This document shows positions 35,398 to 43,876 of a stretch of DNA of 64,000 nt, one piece after another (position 1 is the stretch's first letter; each line of letters begins with the position of its first letter). A program made the translations under genes and the position numbers. The notes under the pieces are model-generated. The model was not told the origin of the DNA. It saw nothing but the letters and a program-made list of their open reading frames with translations, and searched no databases. Source of the DNA: an uncultured Planctomycetota bacterium (GTDB lineage: Bacteria > Planctomycetota > Planctomycetia > Pirellulales > Thermoguttaceae); NCBI GenBank assembly GCA_902796885.1, contig CADBQY010000112.1, positions 26,639 to 90,638 on the forward strand, written 5' to 3'.

Positions 35398-35874
35398 TTA
35401 CAGCCACTTCGCCGCCCAGGCGCCCAGGTCGCTCCCCAAAGCGCTCCCCGGGAAACGCTTCCCTTCCGGAACGTCGGCGCCGGGCGCGAGTTCTTTCAGA
35501 TTCTTCGACGTTTCGCCGAGCCCCGAACCGCCGCTGGTGGCGAACGGAACGATCGTCTTGCCGGTAAAATCGTAAGCTTCGACGAACGTGTCGACGATCG
35601 ACGGTTCGCGGTACCACCAGACGGGGAACCCGATAAAGACGACGTCGTACGAGGCCATGTCGGCGACCTTCGCGGCGATCGCCGGACGCGAGGCGCGGTC
35701 GGCCATCTCGACGGAACTGCGGCTCGATTTATTCATCCAGTTCAGGTCGGCGTTTGTGTAGGGGGTTTCCGGCTTGATTTCGAAAAGGTCCGCCTCGATC
35801 GACTCGGCCAGCCGTTTGGCCACCGCCGCCGTCACCCCGCTCGCGCTGAAATACGCCACCAATGCTTTTACCAT
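35398..35874 (-). CDS. Flavodoxin
   Basis: 158 residues from ATG 35874, which has an AAGGAG site; the longer frame start at 35964 falls in the -10 box and is excluded. Flavodoxin fold with first strand VKALVAYFSASGVT and its FMN phosphate loop, plus PVWWYREPSIVDTF around the second loop. It resembles the long-helix flavodoxins of anaerobes, which serve as electron carriers in place of ferredoxin. It is independent of the next upstream gene, with its own promoter at 35964-35992, and 47 bases from the FMN reductase-like gene, so the two may be co-transcribed. Confidence 0.9.
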   Translation of the reverse strand: MVKALVAYFSASGVTAAVAKRLAESIEADLFEIKPETPYTNADLNWMNKSSRSSVEMADRASRPAIAAKVADMASYDVVFIGFPVWWYREPSIVDTFVEAYDFTGKTIVPFATSGGSGLGETSKNLKELAPGADVPEGKRFPGSALGSDLGAWAAKWL

Positions 35875-35963
35875 CGTAAACTGCTCCTTCGCATTTGATC
35901 TGTCGTTCGCGTCAAAAACCGCTCTCGGCGCCGAAAAAGCGGAGAGAGCGGGCGTCTGTTCCA

Positions 35964-35992
35964 ATTATAGGAGGAAGCGGAGCAAAAAACAA
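35964..35992 (-). promoter_or_regulatory. Promoter of the flavodoxin gene
   Basis: On the minus strand TTGTTT (35992-35987) and a perfect TATAAT (35969-35964) are 17 bases apart, giving a start near 35957 and a leader of about 85 bases. Confidence 0.68.
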
Positions 35993-36047
35993 CACCGCTG
36001 TCTCTTGTTGAGGACGGGCCGATTCTTCCGGTCGGGCCGCGGACGCG

Positions 36048-36893
36048 TCATTCGGCGGCGTCCGGAGCCGATTCCGCGGCCGGCCCGGCCGATTCGCTCT
36101 CCCGGCTCTCTCCAAAGTCGAACCCTTCCGAAGTTTCAATGTCGGAAACCCAGTCGTCGATCCAGGCGTCGAGCCGGTCCGGCTCGCGCTGGCAGACCGA
36201 ACCGGTGAGGGCCAGCCCGGCAGTCTTCGCGCCGTCGACGACCGCCGTCCCGGCGACGACCGCCGCTCCGGGACAGGCCGCGGCGAGCTTCTTGTCGAAA
36301 GCCGAAAAACCGGAACCCTCGTGCGTGTTAAACGGAACGAGCGTTCGTCCGGCGAGAGCGTCGGCGTTCTCTTCGAAGAATGTGTACATGATCATCGGCC
36401 AGTCGCCCCACCAGACCGGGGCTCCGACAAAGATAACGTCGTACGCCGTCAGGTCGGGGGCCGGACCGACGTATGGGGGACGAACCTTTTTGGCCTGTTC
36501 CGTCTTTGCCATTTCGGTCAGCTTGTCATAGTCTTCCGTCGGGTATTCGTCGTTCGCCGGCACGACCTCAAAGGTGTCGGCGCCGGTCTTTGCGGCGATC
36601 TTTTCCGCCAGAATCGCGGTGTTCCCCTTGTCGATCTTCCCGACCTTGTATTGCTCGCCGGCGCGGGAGAAATAGACGACCAGCGTTTTGACGCGCTTCC
36701 CGGCTTTCTTCGCGTCGGCGCCTTTTTCCGCCGCCGCTTCGGCCGAATCGTTCTTCCCGAGTTGGATCACCTTCTCGCCGTTCACGTCCACCTCGGCTTC
36801 GTAAGAAACGTCGCAGCCGGTCAGGAGGAAGCCCCCTAAAAGCGCGGCGCAGCAGAGAAGCGATTTGCGTAAAAATGAGTAACGGTTCATCAA
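36048..36893 (-). CDS. Lipoprotein flavodoxin
   Basis: 281 residues. A lipoprotein signal with lipobox LLTGC puts the acylated Cys at 27. A charged linker of about 40 residues follows, then a flavodoxin domain opening with VKTLVVYFSRAGEQ and holding PVWWGDWPMIMYTFFEE and NTHEGSGFS. The tail after about 250 is acidic and disordered. The fold matches the neighbouring flavodoxins, but the protein is tethered on the outside of the membrane. Flavodoxins are usually cytoplasmic; an extracytoplasmic one would need flavin supplied there, by Ftr/ApbE-like insertion or by export. It lies 40 bases after the next flavodoxin gene. Confidence 0.85.
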   Translation of the reverse strand: MMNRYSFLRKSLLCCAALLGGFLLTGCDVSYEAEVDVNGEKVIQLGKNDSAEAAAEKGADAKKAGKRVKTLVVYFSRAGEQYKVGKIDKGNTAILAEKIAAKTGADTFEVVPANDEYPTEDYDKLTEMAKTEQAKKVRPPYVGPAPDLTAYDVIFVGAPVWWGDWPMIMYTFFEENADALAGRTLVPFNTHEGSGFSAFDKKLAAACPGAAVVAGTAVVDGAKTAGLALTGSVCQREPDRLDAWIDDWVSDIETSEGFDFGESRESESAGPAAESAPDAAE

Positions 36894-36933
36894 TGTTCCC
36901 CTTTCTAAGCCCGCGGCCGGCGCGGGCGCGGCA

Positions 36934-37464
36934 TTAAAGTTCCAGCCCGGCGAGCCAGGCTTTGATTTTGTTTTCGACCGATTCGGGCGCGCGCAGAACT
37001 TCCGAGCCCAAAATAGCGATTCCCTCTCCGACCGCCGCGCCGGGACAGAAACGGACCAAGTCGCGCCGGCTCGATCCCAGACCGCTCCCTTCGTGGGTCA
37101 TCAGACCCCAGACGCGCTTTCCCGTAAAGTCGAGTTTTTCCAGGAGCGAAAAGACCGGATAGGGATAGGTGCCCCACCAGCAGGGGCCGCAGACGAAAAT
37201 GTTGTCATACGCGGCGACGTCGTCCAGGTACGCTTTCAGCGCCGGGCGCGCGTCGGCCGCCTTTTCGGCCTTCGCCTCTTCGGTGCAGGTGTTGTAATCT
37301 TCGGAATACGGTTTGACCGTCTCGACCTCAAAGAGGTCGCCGCCGACCGACTTTTGGATCAGTTCGGCGCAGACTTCGGTATTCCCTTTCGGCAGAGAGC
37401 GAATGTTTCCGCCGACGTAGTTGGCTCCCTTCCGGGAATAGTAGACGATCAGGTTCTTTGACAT
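36934..37464 (-). CDS. Flavodoxin-like protein
   Basis: 176 residues, flavodoxin fold. It opens with the FMN phosphate loop SKNLIVYYSRKGANYVGG, continues with GPCWWGTYPYPVFSLLEKLD and ends with a helical VENKIKAWLAGLEL. It shares the LPKGNTEVCAELI/GDLFEVE pattern of its two neighbours, so the cluster arose by duplication. It starts the flavodoxin run and has an AAAGGA site before ATG 37464. It stands 57 bases upstream of nothing on its own strand except the cytochrome gene (ending at 37522), which precedes it in the direction of transcription. Confidence 0.88.
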   Translation of the reverse strand: MSKNLIVYYSRKGANYVGGNIRSLPKGNTEVCAELIQKSVGGDLFEVETVKPYSEDYNTCTEEAKAEKAADARPALKAYLDDVAAYDNIFVCGPCWWGTYPYPVFSLLEKLDFTGKRVWGLMTHEGSGLGSSRRDLVRFCPGAAVGEGIAILGSEVLRAPESVENKIKAWLAGLEL

Positions 37465-37521
37465 CGGGTTCCTTTCTGTCGATACATCAAAACTATTTCC
37501 CTCGATTCCGTCGGAAGGCGT

Positions 37522-39501
37522 TTAAAGCGAGAGAACGTATTCGATCAAATCGTCGAACTCCTCGTCGGTCAGACGGTCGAGCCGTCCGTCCGCGTTCCCG
37601 TGCCCCCCCTCTTTGAGCGCCTCGCGCAGGGTGGTCCAGTGCCCGGTGCTCAGGTAGGGCGCGGTCCGCCAGACTTCGCGCAGGGCGGGGGTGTCGAATT
37701 CGTGCCGCGGTTCGAACGGGTCCTGGCTCGCGGTGTTGTGCATCATCATGTCGGTGAAATACTCGCCGTTGTGGCAGTCGGCGCATCCGGTGCGGGAGCT
37801 CTCGAAGAGACGTTCGCCCCGCCGGGCCGACTCGCTCAGCGCGCCGTTTTCCAGACGGGGACTCGGCACGGGTCGGAGCGACTTGAGATACTCGTCCATC
37901 GCCGCGTAATCTTCTTCGGGAATCCGGCTGAAAAGGATATGGATCACGCCGGCGCGTACCGCCGTCTCGGCGTCGGGACGCACGCCGGTGATCATCGAAG
38001 GAGGGGTTTCGTGGGAGAAGAGGAGGCTCTTGGTGTTCTTCGGGTTGTTCGTCCCGTCGTTGAGCAGGTCCCAGCTCAGGGCGTCGGCGCGCGCGTCGGG
38101 ATGACACGTAATACAGCTCTGCCAGTGCTCGCGGCAGATCAGCGCGTTGTAGAAGAGGCGTTCGCCCCGCCGAACCGCGGTCTCTTGCGGCTCGGGCGCC
38201 AGACGCGCCAGGGCGCGGGCGATTTCCACACCCTTGGCGGGAGCGACCCCGCTCAGCTCGACCCAGCGAAGGGGGGAACCGGGGGCGGGAGGGGAGTCTT
38301 CGGCGAGGAGGGTCGGCTTGCGGGGATAGCCGCGGTCGCCGTCCGAACCGTCAAGCTCTTCCGGCGCGATCCGAATCCGCGCGCGTCCGATGGCGTCGTC
38401 GAAATACGCCGCCGCCCAGACGGTCTCTCCGTGTATCGCGACCGACCGCGTCCCGTCCAGACCGAACGTAAAGCGGGTCTTAAACGGCAGAAGACGCTCT
38501 TCGGGGGCGACGGCGCGCTGAATCTCTTCGGGAAGACGGTAGTTGATCATCTCGTAGAGGCGGGGAACCGAAATCAGTTCGACCTCGCCGCTTCCCGAGA
38601 TTCCGACCGCCAGGAACGCGCCGTCGTTTCCCAGGCGGATCTGCCACGGGTTCGGCGCGCCGCGGTACTGGTTGTCGAGCGCGATCGTCTCGATGTACTT
38701 TTTCCTCGCGATATCGACCACGACGATCACGTTGTCGACGATCCATCCCCCTTCGACCTGCGTGGTAACCGTCCGGTAGTTCCCGCGCGTGGCGGTCGCG
38801 ACGGCCAGGTTTCCGTCGGGGGAAAGCTCCAGGTCGTAGAGGTTGCTGATCCCGTTTTCGAGCGCGACCGGCGTCACCTCGCCGCAGGCCAGGTCGACGA
38901 TCCTCACGCGGGACGACGTTTGCGCCACGTCGGCGGGGTCTTCCGGCAGGAGCCCGCCGACCGCCAGATACCGGCCGTCCGGAGTCATACGAACGGCGAC
39001 CGGTTCCCGCCCGGCGTCGAACGATCGGAGACGTTCCCCCGTTTTTCCGTCCAGCTCGAGCACCTGTCCGGCGAACCGGTCGGTCACGTAAAGAAGGAGC
39101 CGGTCTCCCTTCATGTGGGCCGCCACGTCCGAGGGCGAAAAACCGGCGTCGAAAACCTTTTCGACGGCCGGGGGCCGATCGGCGCCGTCGGCGTCTTTCA
39201 CGCGTACCAGAGCGACCTTTCCTTCCGGCACTCCGCCGACGACGGCCAGGTATTCCTCACCCGGAACGAAGCGCATCTTGACCGGCGGAAACGGCAGATC
39301 GACGCGCAAGATCGGCGCGTTCCCCTCGGCGTCGGCCGCCGCCAGACGGCGCGGACCGCTTTCGAGAAAATAGAGCGTCTTTCCCGCGCGGTCGACCTGA
39401 ATGTCGCACAGTCCGAGCGGTTCCCCGGACCGCGCCGGGACGGAGAGACACAGAAAAACGGAAAGGAACGACGCAACCGTCAAAAGCTGAAAATACCGCA
39501 C
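37522..39501 (-). CDS. Exported beta-propeller/dihaem cytochrome c peroxidase-like protein
   Basis: 659 residues from GTG 39501, which has a GAGGAG site overlapping the stop of the Sel1-repeat gene; a longer in-frame start at 39537 is less likely. A signal peptide leads to a YncE/WD-like seven-bladed propeller (about 25-380). Next comes a cytochrome part with two haem sites, CITCH (Cys463, Cys466, His467) and CADCH (Cys573, Cys576, His577), as in the MauG/cytochrome c peroxidase family. The family reduces peroxide or oxidises a partner in the periplasm. It is last in the panC-lgt-gspK-Sel1 operon; no obvious link to those functions. Confidence 0.85.
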   Translation of the reverse strand: MRYFQLLTVASFLSVFLCLSVPARSGEPLGLCDIQVDRAGKTLYFLESGPRRLAAADAEGNAPILRVDLPFPPVKMRFVPGEEYLAVVGGVPEGKVALVRVKDADGADRPPAVEKVFDAGFSPSDVAAHMKGDRLLLYVTDRFAGQVLELDGKTGERLRSFDAGREPVAVRMTPDGRYLAVGGLLPEDPADVAQTSSRVRIVDLACGEVTPVALENGISNLYDLELSPDGNLAVATATRGNYRTVTTQVEGGWIVDNVIVVVDIARKKYIETIALDNQYRGAPNPWQIRLGNDGAFLAVGISGSGEVELISVPRLYEMINYRLPEEIQRAVAPEERLLPFKTRFTFGLDGTRSVAIHGETVWAAAYFDDAIGRARIRIAPEELDGSDGDRGYPRKPTLLAEDSPPAPGSPLRWVELSGVAPAKGVEIARALARLAPEPQETAVRRGERLFYNALICREHWQSCITCHPDARADALSWDLLNDGTNNPKNTKSLLFSHETPPSMITGVRPDAETAVRAGVIHILFSRIPEEDYAAMDEYLKSLRPVPSPRLENGALSESARRGERLFESSRTGCADCHNGEYFTDMMMHNTASQDPFEPRHEFDTPALREVWRTAPYLSTGHWTTLREALKEGGHGNADGRLDRLTDEEFDDLIEYVLSL

Positions 39502-39505
39502 CGTC

Positions 39506-40576
39506 TCACTCCTCGCCGGGCGAAAACCCGTCGTCATCGTCGTACAACTCGTCCGGGTCGGCCCAATCCGCCTCGGAGAACCCCAGCTCGGCGAGCCGCC
39601 GCCGCGCGGGGGGACAGCCGTTATACGCCGACTCTTTCCACCAGCGGATCCCTTTTTCGCGATCCGCGCCGACGCCGATTCCGTCGTAGTAAATCCTGCC
39701 GAGTTCGAACTGCGCCTCGGCGTTCCCGTCGAACGCCGCCTCGCGAATCAGGTAGGCGGCGCGTTTCGGATTCCGCGCGACTCCCCGTCCGCTTCTCAGG
39801 AGGTCGGCGTACGGAAGAGTCGCGTTCGGTTGCCCCGCGTCGACCGCGCGGGCCAGCCAGAGGGCGGCGTTTTCGGACTCGCCCTCGGCATTGTAATAAA
39901 AAAGCCCCAGGTCGGCGGCGGCCGCCGGAACGCCCGATTCGTACGCTTTGACGAAATACGAGACCGCGCCGGGGATGTCCCGATCGCGCCCTCGGCCGGT
40001 CAGAAGGGCGCGGCCCAGGTCGAGCGCCGAAAGACCGACTCCCCCGTCGGCGGCCTTTTGATGCCAGCGGAGCGCTTCGGCCGGATCGGGTTCGCATCCC
40101 TCGCCGCGTTCAAGAGCGAGCGCCAGCGCGCGGCACGAATCGGCGTTCCCCTTTTCGGCGGCGGTTTTGTACCACCGATACGCGGCTTCGGCGTCGCGCG
40201 GCGCGCCGAGCCCGAGCGCCGATCGGACGCCCAGACGGTACGCGGCGCCCGCGTGACCGGCCTCGGCGGCCTTTCGGAAGAGTTCGGTCGCCTTCCGGTC
40301 GTCCCGAAAGACGCCGGTTCCGTCGTCGTAACACTCGCCCAGGGCGAAAAGAGCGTCGGGATCGCCCGTTTCGGCGAGCTTTTGATAGGCGCGAAATCCC
40401 TTCTCGAACCACGCGGCCGCCTCGCCGCGGTTCCGCTTCACGCCGATCCCTTCGAAAAGAAGACGTCCGACCTCGAGCCGGGAAGCCGGGTCGCCGCTTT
40501 TCGCCCTTTCGAGCGCGTCGTCGTATTCCCGCCGAAGCCGCTCTTCGTCGTGTGATTGCCGTTCAGTGTTGCTCAT
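39506..40576 (-). CDS. Sel1-like repeat (TPR-like) protein
   Basis: 356 residues, no signal peptide. The body is about eight Sel1-like repeats, each about 36 residues with the pattern AxxxLGxxYxxGxGVxxDxxKAxxWxxKAAExG; GDPDALFALGECYDDGTGV and NAEAQFELGRIYYDGIGV are clear examples. Sel1 proteins are scaffolds for protein complexes. The acidic C-terminus (about 335-356) is probably disordered. It lies 13 bases after the GspK gene and overlaps closely with the start of the cytochrome gene, so it belongs to the operon. Partner not known. Confidence 0.88.
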   Translation of the reverse strand: MSNTERQSHDEERLRREYDDALERAKSGDPASRLEVGRLLFEGIGVKRNRGEAAAWFEKGFRAYQKLAETGDPDALFALGECYDDGTGVFRDDRKATELFRKAAEAGHAGAAYRLGVRSALGLGAPRDAEAAYRWYKTAAEKGNADSCRALALALERGEGCEPDPAEALRWHQKAADGGVGLSALDLGRALLTGRGRDRDIPGAVSYFVKAYESGVPAAAADLGLFYYNAEGESENAALWLARAVDAGQPNATLPYADLLRSGRGVARNPKRAAYLIREAAFDGNAEAQFELGRIYYDGIGVGADREKGIRWWKESAYNGCPPARRRLAELGFSEADWADPDELYDDDDGFSPGEE

Positions 40577-40589
40577 CGTTCGCCTCTTT

Positions 40590-42332
40590 CTACGGCGGGG
40601 TCAGCCCCTCAATCGATTGAAACGGATCGTCTCCCGTCGGCGCGAAACTTTCGTCCGGCGGCGGCGCGCCGCCGCCCGTCCGGAGCGTTCCGATTTGGGT
40701 CGGCGCGCCGTCCGTCCCGGCGATTCCCCGTCCCAGGAGAACCTCGTCGGAAAACCCGCGTCCGAGCATCGTCAGGTCCTTATAGAAGACCTGGCGCGGA
40801 GGGACGACCGAGCCGTCGACCACGATTTCGGCGCGCCGCGCCGCGCGCGACGTTTCGGAAAACGAGACGATCTGCGCGCGAAAGACGTCGCCGCCGGTCG
40901 TCAGTTTTCCCCAGAGGCTTTTCATCCGGTCGAGGTCGACGATCCCGTCGGCAAAGAGCCACGCGGCGTGACGCCGCTGTTTCGGAACCGGCCGTCCGGG
41001 CTGCGGACGGGAGTCGAGAATGCGCGTGACCGCGGTGCTGTCGAGTCCCGGAATCAGGTCGAGAACCGCGCGGGGCGCCTCGTTCACGTTGACTCGGCCG
41101 GTGATCACCGCCGACGGGCCGACCGAGGCGTAGTCGAGGAATTCGAAGAGCGAGGTCACGCTTTCGCGGCGATCGGTGATCGGCGAGGCGTAGGTTTTGC
41201 CTCCCGCGCGAACGAAGGCGCCGGCGATGTCCAGCGGAGTTTGGAACGTCCACCGGGGAGGAAGATCGAAATCGACGGCGTCTTTCTTCGGTTCGACCGA
41301 CGCGCCCCCTCCGGCGGGGGCGATTCCGTATTGCCGACAGAGTATCACGAACGCGGCGACGCGATCGCCGAGGACCGCGTCGAGTTCGTCGTAGAGGAAC
41401 CGCAAGTCGTTTTCGTTCAGGTCGATTTTCGTCCGGCCGTCCGGATCGACGTCTCTTTCGGCGCTGAAGACGGTCAGCAGACGCGACCAGGGAATGGTGA
41501 CTTCGGTTTCGACGTCCCCGTCTGCCGCGCCGATGACGCCGCCGCGCATTCCGCGCGCGTTGCCGGCGTCGGTGCCGAGCGAGCCGATCGGACCGGTTTC
41601 GCGTTCGGCGGGCGCGGCGGTCGAACGGTCGCGTCCGCCGCCGGAATAGTTATACTCGGTGTCGACGCCGTAGATCTGATAACGCGTGATTCCGCGTACC
41701 AAAAGAATTTCGTCGAGCGAGACGGGGATCGCGTTGCGCGGCGAATAGGTGAGCCGGCGCGCCGCGTAATACGAAGCCTCCGCGCCGTCGGGACGGGTGG
41801 CTTCGTCCAGGTCGATCCAGTCCAGAAGGGAATCGGCCATCACCGAGGTCATGCCGGGCAGGCGCATGAGCGTTTCTTTCGCGGCGCCGGGGGTTTCTTT
41901 GTCCCACTCGAGGAGGGCCGCCAGATTCAGCCGGGTCGACTCGTTCACCAGTCCGTACCGAACGCCTCCCCGCCGTGTTTCGAGCCGGGGGGAAAGGATC
42001 GTCCACGCCGCGCCCGTCCCGCCGTCGCCGACCGGCAGCACCGTTTGGTTGCAGAAGAGCGCGCGGTTATCGTAGACCCCTCCCAGCCGCGCGCGCTCGT
42101 CGGCGGTCATTCCGGCGAGCGCGACGGTCAGCGCCGCGGCCGAACGGACCGTGTTCGTCAGGTCGAGATCGTCGAGCCGGTGCCGGGTCGCTTCGAGTTC
42201 GACCCGCATCAGCGCCAGGAGAGACATGCCGCCGAGCGCCAGCGCGGCGATCACCACCGTCACGACGAAGAGGATGATCCCCTTGGGGCGTCGGCGGGGG
42301 AATCGGCGCGGCTCGAGGGGGAATCGTCTCAC
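40590..42332 (-). CDS. gspK: Type II secretion minor pseudopilin GspK-like protein
   Basis: 580 residues. A single N-terminal hydrophobic helix (about 19-42) after a basic stretch is the pilin-type anchor of minor pseudopilin K. The following domain has the GspK markers: a VNESTRLNLAALL block, the LPGMTSVMADSLLDWIDLDE helix-hairpin element and DEILLVRGITRYQIYG, then a second, larger alpha/beta part. GspK caps the pseudopilus tip in type II secretion. No other T2SS gene lies nearby. At 580 residues it is longer than the usual 300-330, with the C-terminal extension mostly repeating the SAM-like half. The start overlaps the Lgt stop by 4 bases. Confidence 0.85.
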   Translation of the reverse strand: MRRFPLEPRRFPRRRPKGIILFVVTVVIAALALGGMSLLALMRVELEATRHRLDDLDLTNTVRSAAALTVALAGMTADERARLGGVYDNRALFCNQTVLPVGDGGTGAAWTILSPRLETRRGGVRYGLVNESTRLNLAALLEWDKETPGAAKETLMRLPGMTSVMADSLLDWIDLDEATRPDGAEASYYAARRLTYSPRNAIPVSLDEILLVRGITRYQIYGVDTEYNYSGGGRDRSTAAPAERETGPIGSLGTDAGNARGMRGGVIGAADGDVETEVTIPWSRLLTVFSAERDVDPDGRTKIDLNENDLRFLYDELDAVLGDRVAAFVILCRQYGIAPAGGGASVEPKKDAVDFDLPPRWTFQTPLDIAGAFVRAGGKTYASPITDRRESVTSLFEFLDYASVGPSAVITGRVNVNEAPRAVLDLIPGLDSTAVTRILDSRPQPGRPVPKQRRHAAWLFADGIVDLDRMKSLWGKLTTGGDVFRAQIVSFSETSRAARRAEIVVDGSVVPPRQVFYKDLTMLGRGFSDEVLLGRGIAGTDGAPTQIGTLRTGGGAPPPDESFAPTGDDPFQSIEGLTPP

Positions 42333-43852
42333 ACTTTCGCCTCGTCGTCGGTGGGGGGGAACATCCCTTCAAAGGCGGGGGCGCCGCGCCGCGACAGCGC
42401 GTAAACCATCAGCGCCGCGCCGACGAGCAGGGTCAGGAGACTGACGCATTGCGAGACCGACAGTCCCGTTCCCATAAACGAGGGTTCGTCGGTCCGCACC
42501 AGCTCGATCAGGAACCGACAGACGGGATAACAGATCAGCATCAGCGCGAAGACGAAGCCGTCTTTCCTGACCAGACGGTCGGCGAGGCAGAGGAACGCCG
42601 CCAGCAGAATCGCCAGAGCCGAGCTGTATAACTGTGTGGGATGGACCGCGCGCACGTCGAACGGGCCGGGCCGGAAAACGATCCGGCGGGATTTCGGGGC
42701 CGCCGATTTTTCCGTTCCGTTTTCGCCGGCGTTCTTTTCGGCCTCGGCGTCTTCCCCTTCGGCGCCCGGCGGGCCGGTTACGTCGAGGACCAGGTAAGGC
42801 GCGCGGACGGGGAATCCGGTGCCGTAAAGAAAACTCAAAAAGCCGCGCGTGCCGACCGGCGTGATCATGGGCGTCTTTTCGATTTCGGCGTCGGTCGGTT
42901 CCTCGCCGGCCGGAAAGAGGGCGCCGGCGCGGAGAATCGTCATGCCGGGCCGAAGCCCCGCCTCTTCGGGGGCGCTTTCGGCGTCGACCGATTCGACCGT
43001 GATCGGCTCGGCGGAGGCCGCCATCAGTCCCTCGTCCTTCTTTTTCAGATGGAAAAGGGTTTCGTTTTGCGCGCCGTCTTCGGCGTTCGGCGGGAAGAGA
43101 TTGAACCCGCCCAGGGACGCCTGGTCATGCTCCATCTGGTGATAGTGCGCCGGGCTCCCGACCGGAAAGACGACTCCCGGCGGGGCGGCGTCGCAAATCG
43201 CGCCGAAACAGCAGCCGTTCATAAAACAGCCGAGTCGGCCGACGGCGATCCCGATCATCAGAGCGGGCGCGAAAATATCCATCGTCGCCAGGAGAGGGAG
43301 TTTTTTGATCCGCAGATAGACGAGGGTCGTGACGATCCCGCCGATGATCGAGCCGAAAACGACGAGTCCTCCCTGGGTCAGGTTCAGGATGCCGCGAATC
43401 GTCGCGCCGAGATCGACCCCTTGGCCGGGATCGCGCACCACGAACGATTGCCAATACTCCGCCACGTAGAAGATGCGGGCGCCGATAATCCCCGAGATCA
43501 CTTCGACCAGAACGATCGAGACGATCAGTTCGGGGGGGATGTTCCACTTCTTTTTCGCGCGGCGGATCGCAAAGAGGGAGGCGGTCACGATTCCGAGCAT
43601 CAGAAAGACGCCGTATCCGCGGACCGGAAGCCCCCGCCCAAAATCGAGCGCCGGAGCGATCCACACAACGATGGCCAGGGCGACCGCGCCGATCGCGATG
43701 TCGCCGACCAGCTCGCCGGTGTTCCGCCGGCTCAACATATTCCGAACGATCCGCCACAAAAAATAAGCGGCGATCAGCCAGAAGAGGATTCCCACTCCGA
43801 AGAGGGGGAGTCCGAAGAGTTCGGTCGGAACGAAAAAGAGGGTCTGCCGCAT
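42329..43852 (-). CDS. lgt: Prolipoprotein diacylglyceryl transferase with a large PDZ-like insertion
   Basis: 507 residues, against about 270-290 for the usual enzyme. The canonical parts are present: an N-terminal membrane region, RGYGVFLMLG, QGGLVVFG, the signature GRLGCFMNGCCFG at about 205-217 and HPTQLYSSAL from His404. Between them, residues about 218-400 hold a soluble insertion with a PDZ-like stretch (ITVESVDAESAPEEAGLRPG at its start) and an acidic linker. Lgt moves diacylglycerol from phosphatidylglycerol to the lipobox Cys. The insertion lies outside the membrane, where the substrate prelipoprotein arrives, so it might help substrate choice; this is inference. It sits 24 bases after panC. 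Confidence 0.9.
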   Translation of the reverse strand: MRQTLFFVPTELFGLPLFGVGILFWLIAAYFLWRIVRNMLSRRNTGELVGDIAIGAVALAIVVWIAPALDFGRGLPVRGYGVFLMLGIVTASLFAIRRAKKKWNIPPELIVSIVLVEVISGIIGARIFYVAEYWQSFVVRDPGQGVDLGATIRGILNLTQGGLVVFGSIIGGIVTTLVYLRIKKLPLLATMDIFAPALMIGIAVGRLGCFMNGCCFGAICDAAPPGVVFPVGSPAHYHQMEHDQASLGGFNLFPPNAEDGAQNETLFHLKKKDEGLMAASAEPITVESVDAESAPEEAGLRPGMTILRAGALFPAGEEPTDAEIEKTPMITPVGTRGFLSFLYGTGFPVRAPYLVLDVTGPPGAEGEDAEAEKNAGENGTEKSAAPKSRRIVFRPGPFDVRAVHPTQLYSSALAILLAAFLCLADRLVRKDGFVFALMLICYPVCRFLIELVRTDEPSFMGTGLSVSQCVSLLTLLVGAALMVYALSRRGAPAFEGMFPPTDDEAKV

Positions 43853-43876
43853 AACGGGTGTCTCCGATGGGATGGT

